From: Ancrocorticia sp052089425
GTDB lineage: Bacteria; Actinomycetota; Actinomycetes; Actinomycetales; Actinomycetaceae
Length of the DNA stretch: 8,836 nt
Direction of reading: 5' to 3'
NCBI RefSeq assembly: GCF_052089425.1
Contig: NZ_JBQCZW010000055.1
Span: 1-8,836 of the forward strand
The notes under the pieces were generated by a model that did not search any database, had not been told where the DNA came from, and saw only the letters and a list, made by a program, of their open reading frames with translations. Shown here piece after piece: positions 4,615-8,836 of this stretch. Position 1 is the first letter of the stretch, and each line of letters opens with the position of its first letter. Position numbers and translations under genes: made by a program.

Positions 4615-7164
4615 ATGAGCGAGGTTACAGACACACGGAAGATTCCCGTCCAACTAACTCATGCGCCGGCACCAGACAGGCGCCAGCCTGTCTCCACCTA
4701 CCGCTTGCAGCTAGGCCCTCAGTTTACGTTCGATGATGCCAGCAAAATCATCCCGTATCTCAAGGATTTGGGCATCACGGATGTGTACTGCTCCCCCATC
4801 TTGCAGGCGGCGCCCGGTTCCACGCACGGCTACGACGTTGTGGATCACACCAAGGTCTCTGAGCCCATGGGTGGCCGGCGAGGATTCCAGAGGCTAGCGG
4901 ATGCCGCCCACGCGGCGGGCATGGGCGTTGTGGTAGATCTGGTACCCAACCATATGGCGGTACCAACGCCCCTCTACCTGAACCGGGCCCTGTGGTCCGT
5001 GTTGCGCGAAGGCACGGAATCCGAGTTTCGCAACTGGTTCGATATCGAGCTGAGCGAGGCCCAGGACGGCCTCCTCATGCCGGTACTGGGGGACAGAATC
5101 GGAACCGTGCTGGCCAACGGGGAGATCACTCTGGAGAAGATGATCGTTCCAGGGTTCGAGGATGTGGGCGAACAGTACGTGGTGCGCTACTACGAACACG
5201 TGTTTCCCGTGCGCGCACAAACGGAAGCGCTCCCGCTGGCCGAGCTTCTGGACAGCCAGTTCTACCGGCTCGCCTACTGGCGCGTTGCCGAAGAAGAACT
5301 AAACTACCGGCGCTTCTTTGATGTGGACACGCTCGCGGCCATCCGCGTGGAAGATAGCGCCGTATTCGCCGGATCTCACGCGCTCCTTCTGGAGCTGCAG
5401 GATGCCGGCTACATCGATGCCTTCCGGATCGATCATCCCGATGGGCTGGCCAATCCCCGCCAGTACATGGCGCGCCTACACAAAGCCACCGGCGGGGCGT
5501 GGATCGTAGCCGAGAAGATCATCGAAGGCGATGAGGAGCTTCCCAACGATTGGCGGTGCTCAGGCACCACGGGGTATGACGCCTCGTGGCGCATCGGAGC
5601 CCTCCTGACGGATCCCGCCGGAATCGGTAATCTGCTCTCCCAATACGTGGAGCTATCCAATGAGACAGATAGCTTCGAATCCATCGAGACTAACGCGAAA
5701 CGGCAAATTCTCGAGACGTCCCTACAGGCCGAGATCGTGCGGCTGACAGACCTGCTCGTGAAGGTGTGCCACGCAGATCTCCGGTTGCGCGATCACACGC
5801 GCGGCTCCCTATTCAACGCGCTCACCGCCCTGATCATTGCCATGGATCGGTATCGCGCCTACATCGAACCGGGAGAGCCTGCCCCGGCTACCTCCGAGCA
5901 GGCCATCGCTCAGGCGGCCGAGCGTGCGCGTCCCTCTCTGGATGACGATGCCTCAACATCACTGGATGTTGTGGTGGATCTGCTCACTGGCCACGAGGTG
6001 GGTTCGGCGGGGCGGACCTACGAGGATGCCCGTGCAGAGGCGATCGTCCGCTTCCAGCAAGTGTGTGGTGCGGTCATGGCCAAAGGCGTAGAGGATACGG
6101 CGTTCTACCGCTACACACCCCTGACAAGCGCGAACGAGGTGGGAGGGGATCCCACGCGGGCCTCCATCTCCCCTGACGATCTCACCGCGTGGATCAACAA
6201 GACCAGCGCACATTGGCCCGTCACGATGACAACTCTGACCACCCACGATACGAAACGCGGTGAGGACGTCCGCGCCGCCATCTCGCTCCTGACCGAGTGG
6301 CCGGCTTACTGGCGCAGCCTCGTTACGCGCCTACGCGCGCGCCATGCGGGCGATAGGCCACGGGATATCGATGGTCAGATCGAAAACCTGTTGTGGCAGA
6401 CCATCGCGGGAACGTGGCGCCCGGACGGACCCATCGAAATCGACAGGTTGGTGGGCTATCTGGAGAAGGCATCGCGCGAACAGAAATCGTGGACCACCTG
6501 GACGGATTCGGCAGACGATCAGGAGCAAGCACTCTACTCGTACGCTACAGCGATCCTCTCCAATGAGGAGACTCTGGCTGATCTAGCCGATGCGTACAAC
6601 CACACGCAGGAATCCCGGGACGTCACCACGCTGTCCCAAAAGGTTCTTGCGCTCACCATCATGGGTGTTGCCGATACCTATCAGGGCGAAGAGATCACAC
6701 AAAACTCGCTCGTTGATCCGGACAACAGGCGCCCGGTGGATTACGACGGGCTTAAGGAGATGCTTGCGGATCTTGATGGGCGTGAGTCCCTGCCCTCTGG
6801 TGCAAGCCTTGACCAGAAGAAGCTCTGGATCACCTCGCGCATCCTGCGGCTACGCAGGGAACGCCCACAAACATTTGCCTCTCCAGTGTCCGGATTTTCT
6901 CCACTGCCCGTGACAACCGGCCACGCCTATGCGTTCACTCGCACGTTCCAAGGTATTCCAGATGTTGCCGTCATCGTCCAGCGCCTGCCCCACCAGCTGG
7001 GAGAAAACGGGGGCTTCGGAACTAACACAGTGGTGTTGCCCGAAGGCCAATGGCGCGATGTACTCAGCGGCAACGAGTTCAGTGGCGGCCCCGTGGAGCT
7101 GGCGAGCGTGTTTGACTGCCTGCCCGTGGCCGTCCTAGCACAAGGAGAACCCCAACATGGCTGA
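4615..7164 (+). CDS. treY: Maltooligosyl trehalose synthase TreY (GH13_26)
   Basis: An 849-residue cytoplasmic enzyme that isomerises the reducing-end alpha-1,4 bond of a maltodextrin to an alpha,alpha-1,1 bond, making maltooligosyl trehalose. The characteristic start of the domain, VSTYRLQLGPQFTFDDA, is at 26-42. GH13 regions follow: VVVDLVPNHMA (105-115), FRIDHPDGL with nucleophile Asp273, WIVAEKI with acid/base Glu300, and TTHDTKRGEDVRA with Asp545. Length is at the long end of the actinobacterial range. The ATG at 4615 is the only good candidate before the conserved domain, but its GGAG is 1 nt away, so initiation may be leaderless or coupled to glgX. An 8-bp perfect hairpin lies 60 nt into the gene. 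It overlaps treZ by 8 bp. Substrate comes from GlgX and product goes to TreZ. Confidence 0.97.
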   Translation: MSEVTDTRKIPVQLTHAPAPDRRQPVSTYRLQLGPQFTFDDASKIIPYLKDLGITDVYCSPILQAAPGSTHGYDVVDHTKVSEPMGGRRGFQRLADAAHAAGMGVVVDLVPNHMAVPTPLYLNRALWSVLREGTESEFRNWFDIELSEAQDGLLMPVLGDRIGTVLANGEITLEKMIVPGFEDVGEQYVVRYYEHVFPVRAQTEALPLAELLDSQFYRLAYWRVAEEELNYRRFFDVDTLAAIRVEDSAVFAGSHALLLELQDAGYIDAFRIDHPDGLANPRQYMARLHKATGGAWIVAEKIIEGDEELPNDWRCSGTTGYDASWRIGALLTDPAGIGNLLSQYVELSNETDSFESIETNAKRQILETSLQAEIVRLTDLLVKVCHADLRLRDHTRGSLFNALTALIIAMDRYRAYIEPGEPAPATSEQAIAQAAERARPSLDDDASTSLDVVVDLLTGHEVGSAGRTYEDARAEAIVRFQQVCGAVMAKGVEDTAFYRYTPLTSANEVGGDPTRASISPDDLTAWINKTSAHWPVTMTTLTTHDTKRGEDVRAAISLLTEWPAYWRSLVTRLRARHAGDRPRDIDGQIENLLWQTIAGTWRPDGPIEIDRLVGYLEKASREQKSWTTWTDSADDQEQALYSYATAILSNEETLADLADAYNHTQESRDVTTLSQKVLALTIMGVADTYQGEEITQNSLVDPDNRRPVDYDGLKEMLADLDGRESLPSGASLDQKKLWITSRILRLRRERPQTFASPVSGFSPLPVTTGHAYAFTRTFQGIPDVAVIVQRLPHQLGENGGFGTNTVVLPEGQWRDVLSGNEFSGGPVELASVFDCLPVAVLAQGEPQHG
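4674..4693 (+). other. Perfect 8-bp hairpin within the 5' coding region of treY
   Basis: AGACAGGC (4674-4681) and GCCTGTCT (4686-4693) are perfect inverted repeats around the 4-nt loop GCCA, 60-79 nt after the treY start. It falls in the poorly conserved stretch before the first conserved motif. No T-run follows, so it is not a standard terminator. It may affect early translation or be a DNA palindrome without function. Confidence 0.5.
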
Positions 7165-8836
7165 CAACCTTCGCGTGTGGGCACCGAAGGCCCACGAACT
7201 GATCCTGCATCTGGACGCATCGGGTGAGCAAACACCCATGGTTCCGGTGGGACCCGAGCCCGAAGCTGGCTGGTGGTCCAGCCCAACTCCACTCGAATCC
7301 GGCACCCGGTACTCGCTCACGGTGAATGGGGAGGGTCCATTTCCCGATCCGCGCACGCGCCGCCAACCTGAAGGTATCCACGGACCGTCGGAAATCGTGG
7401 ATACATCCAGCTTCTTGTGGACGGACGATGAGTGGCACGGTGTGGATGCCCGAGGAGCGATCACCTACGAGCTCCACATCGGGACCTTCACTCCGGAAGG
7501 CACCTTTCAAGCGGCTGTTGAGCGGCTCGCGCACCTGAAGGATCTCGGGGTGGACATCGTGGAGGTCATGCCCATTGTTCCGGTGCCCGGCACGCGCAAC
7601 TGGGGATATGACGGTGTATCGCTGTACGCCGTCACGGAGAACTACGGCGGGCCCGAGGGCTTTGCCGCCTTCGTGGATGCCGCTCACACACTCGGCCTAG
7701 GTGTGTGCCTTGACGTGGTGTACAACCACCTGGGACCTGACGGCAATTACCTCAACGTTTTCGGGCCCTACTTCACCGATAAGCACGAGACGCCGTGGGG
7801 CTGGGCCGTGAATCTGGATGGCGAATCCAACGCGCCGGTGCGCCGCTACATCATCGAGAACGCCATGCAGTGGATTCGCGATTACCACGTAGATGCGCTG
7901 CGCCTAGACGCCGTGGCTTTCCTGATCGACGAGTCTGAGCGCCATCTTTTGGCCGACCTCTCGGATGAGGTGGCAGCCTATGCCAGTGCCACGGGCCGCA
8001 GGGTGTCCCTCATCGCCGAATCGGATCTCAACGATCCGCTCATGGTGACGCCAACCGAAGCAGGCGGGCGCGGCATGACGGGCCAATGGGATGACGATAT
8101 CCACCATGCCCTGCACGCCTACGCCACCGAGGAGACCTTCGCCTACTACGGCGATTTTGTTCAGCCCGGTGCCCTCGAAAAGGTATACCGCCACGCATTC
8201 GCACACGATGGCAACTACTCATCGTTCCGCGGGGCAAACTGGGGATCCCCGGTGCCCCCGGGTACCGATGGCCACAGGTTTGTGGCTTGCACGGAGGATC
8301 ACGATCAGGTGGGAAACCGGGCGATCGGTGACCGCCCGTCAGCCAAGCTGAGCTTCGGCCAGCTCGCGGCCCAGATGGGCCTTCTGTTGGGTTCGCCCTT
8401 CTCCCCCATGCTGTTCATGGGTCAGGAGTGGGCCACACGCACGCCGTTCCAGTTCTTCACGGATCACGCGGGAGATCTGGGCAAGGCCGTGGAAGAGGGC
8501 CGCATCAACGAATTCAAGGATTGGGACTGGCTCTCGATCTACGGCGATGATGCCTCCATAACCGTCCCCAACCCGCAGGACGCGCAGACCTTCACCGATT
8601 CCATCCTGCCGTGGGGCGAGGAGGAAAGCGGCCAACACAAGGCGTTTTTAGACTTCGTCACTCAGGCGATCGCCCTGCGCAAGGCCAGCCCGGACATCGC
8701 AGCCGGAGATTTGCAGAACACGGAAATCGTGCGGCTTGGCCGGACCGGCTACCTGCGGCGCGGCGCTGTATTCATCGCCTACTCGTTCGAACCGGACAGC
8801 CGGGTTGCCTTGCCAGCCACCGAGCTGGAGCCTGCC
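7157..8836 (+). CDS. treZ: Maltooligosyl trehalose trehalohydrolase TreZ (GH13_10), 3' end outside the window
   Basis: The frame is open for 560 codons to the right edge. TreZ enzymes are usually slightly longer, so probably only a few dozen residues are missing. It hydrolyses the alpha-1,4 bond next to the trehalose unit of maltooligosyl trehalose, releasing trehalose and a shortened maltodextrin. An N-terminal E-set domain (about 1-85, opening LRVWAPKA) is followed by YELHIGTFTPEGTF, typical of the family. GH13 regions are LDVVYNHLGP (185-194), LRLDAV with nucleophile Asp251, LIAESDLNDP with acid/base Glu288, and EDHDQVGNR with Asp383. The usual Asn before HDQ is Asp381 here, a minor variant. 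ATG 7157 has AAGGAG 9 nt upstream (7142-7147) and overlaps the treY stop by 8 bp, so the two are translationally coupled. Confidence 0.96.
   Translation, partial: MADNLRVWAPKAHELILHLDASGEQTPMVPVGPEPEAGWWSSPTPLESGTRYSLTVNGEGPFPDPRTRRQPEGIHGPSEIVDTSSFLWTDDEWHGVDARGAITYELHIGTFTPEGTFQAAVERLAHLKDLGVDIVEVMPIVPVPGTRNWGYDGVSLYAVTENYGGPEGFAAFVDAAHTLGLGVCLDVVYNHLGPDGNYLNVFGPYFTDKHETPWGWAVNLDGESNAPVRRYIIENAMQWIRDYHVDALRLDAVAFLIDESERHLLADLSDEVAAYASATGRRVSLIAESDLNDPLMVTPTEAGGRGMTGQWDDDIHHALHAYATEETFAYYGDFVQPGALEKVYRHAFAHDGNYSSFRGANWGSPVPPGTDGHRFVACTEDHDQVGNRAIGDRPSAKLSFGQLAAQMGLLLGSPFSPMLFMGQEWATRTPFQFFTDHAGDLGKAVEEGRINEFKDWDWLSIYGDDASITVPNPQDAQTFTDSILPWGEEESGQHKAFLDFVTQAIALRKASPDIAAGDLQNTEIVRLGRTGYLRRGAVFIAYSFEPDSRVALPATELEPA

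Noticed and set aside
7079..7687. A 202-codon minus-strand open frame opposite the start of treZ.
   Set aside because: It is a shadow of the GC-rich treZ reading frame, which encodes an unmistakable GH13 enzyme with all catalytic residues.
2339..8836. Possibility that glgX, treY and treZ are a tandem duplication because they share motifs (for example the same bases encoding DLGIT in glgX and treY).
   Set aside because: The shared motifs are general GH13 signatures. The three proteins belong to different subfamilies with different domain layouts, so this is a functional operon and not a recent duplication.
1..8836. CRISPR arrays, insertion sequences, phage genes or integration sites next to the tRNAs.
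   Set aside because: No repeated spacer-repeat pattern, no transposase-like protein, and no direct repeat of a tRNA 3' end elsewhere in the window was found by eye.

Overview
The window looks like chromosomal DNA of a moderately high-GC actinomycete (Actinomycetota). The evidence is the bias to G/C at third codon positions, the divergent Gly-Cys / Val(CAC) tRNA arrangement, the glgX-treY-treZ gene order, and an actinobacterial-type SatD-like regulator paired with a small membrane protein. A member of the Actinomycetaceae would fit, but the genus cannot be read from the sequence alone.

Layout. Positions 1-160 hold the 5' part of a tRNA-Cys and a complete tRNA-Gly, both on the minus strand. 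A divergent tRNA-Val(CAC) lies at 315-386 on the plus strand, followed by a terminator-like hairpin. Positions 542-1195 (+) encode a three-helix membrane protein with a DUF3592-like tail. Converging on it, and overlapping its stop codon, is a two-gene minus-strand operon. It encodes a SatD-like protein with a C-terminal helix-turn-helix (2185-1580), coupled through an ATGA overlap to a small three-helix membrane protein (1583-1188). A 153-bp divergent intergenic region (2186-2338) follows. It carries a strikingly symmetric block of GCTAAT/ATTAGC elements.

The right-hand two thirds is a plus-strand trehalose operon: glgX/treX (2339-4567), treY (4615-7164) and treZ (7157 to the window edge, 560 codons visible, probably missing only its last few dozen). 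All three encode GH13 enzymes and retain their catalytic residues. Together they form the TreYZ route: GlgX releases linear maltodextrins from glycogen, TreY converts the reducing-end linkage to an alpha,alpha-1,1 bond, and TreZ cuts off free trehalose.

Most of the window is ordinary. The points worth a second look are the symmetric divergent promoter/operator region, the uncharacterised SatD-like/membrane-protein pair, the non-standard translation starts of glgX and treY, and an 8-bp perfect hairpin at the start of treY. No CRISPR array, insertion sequence, phage gene or clear riboswitch was seen.
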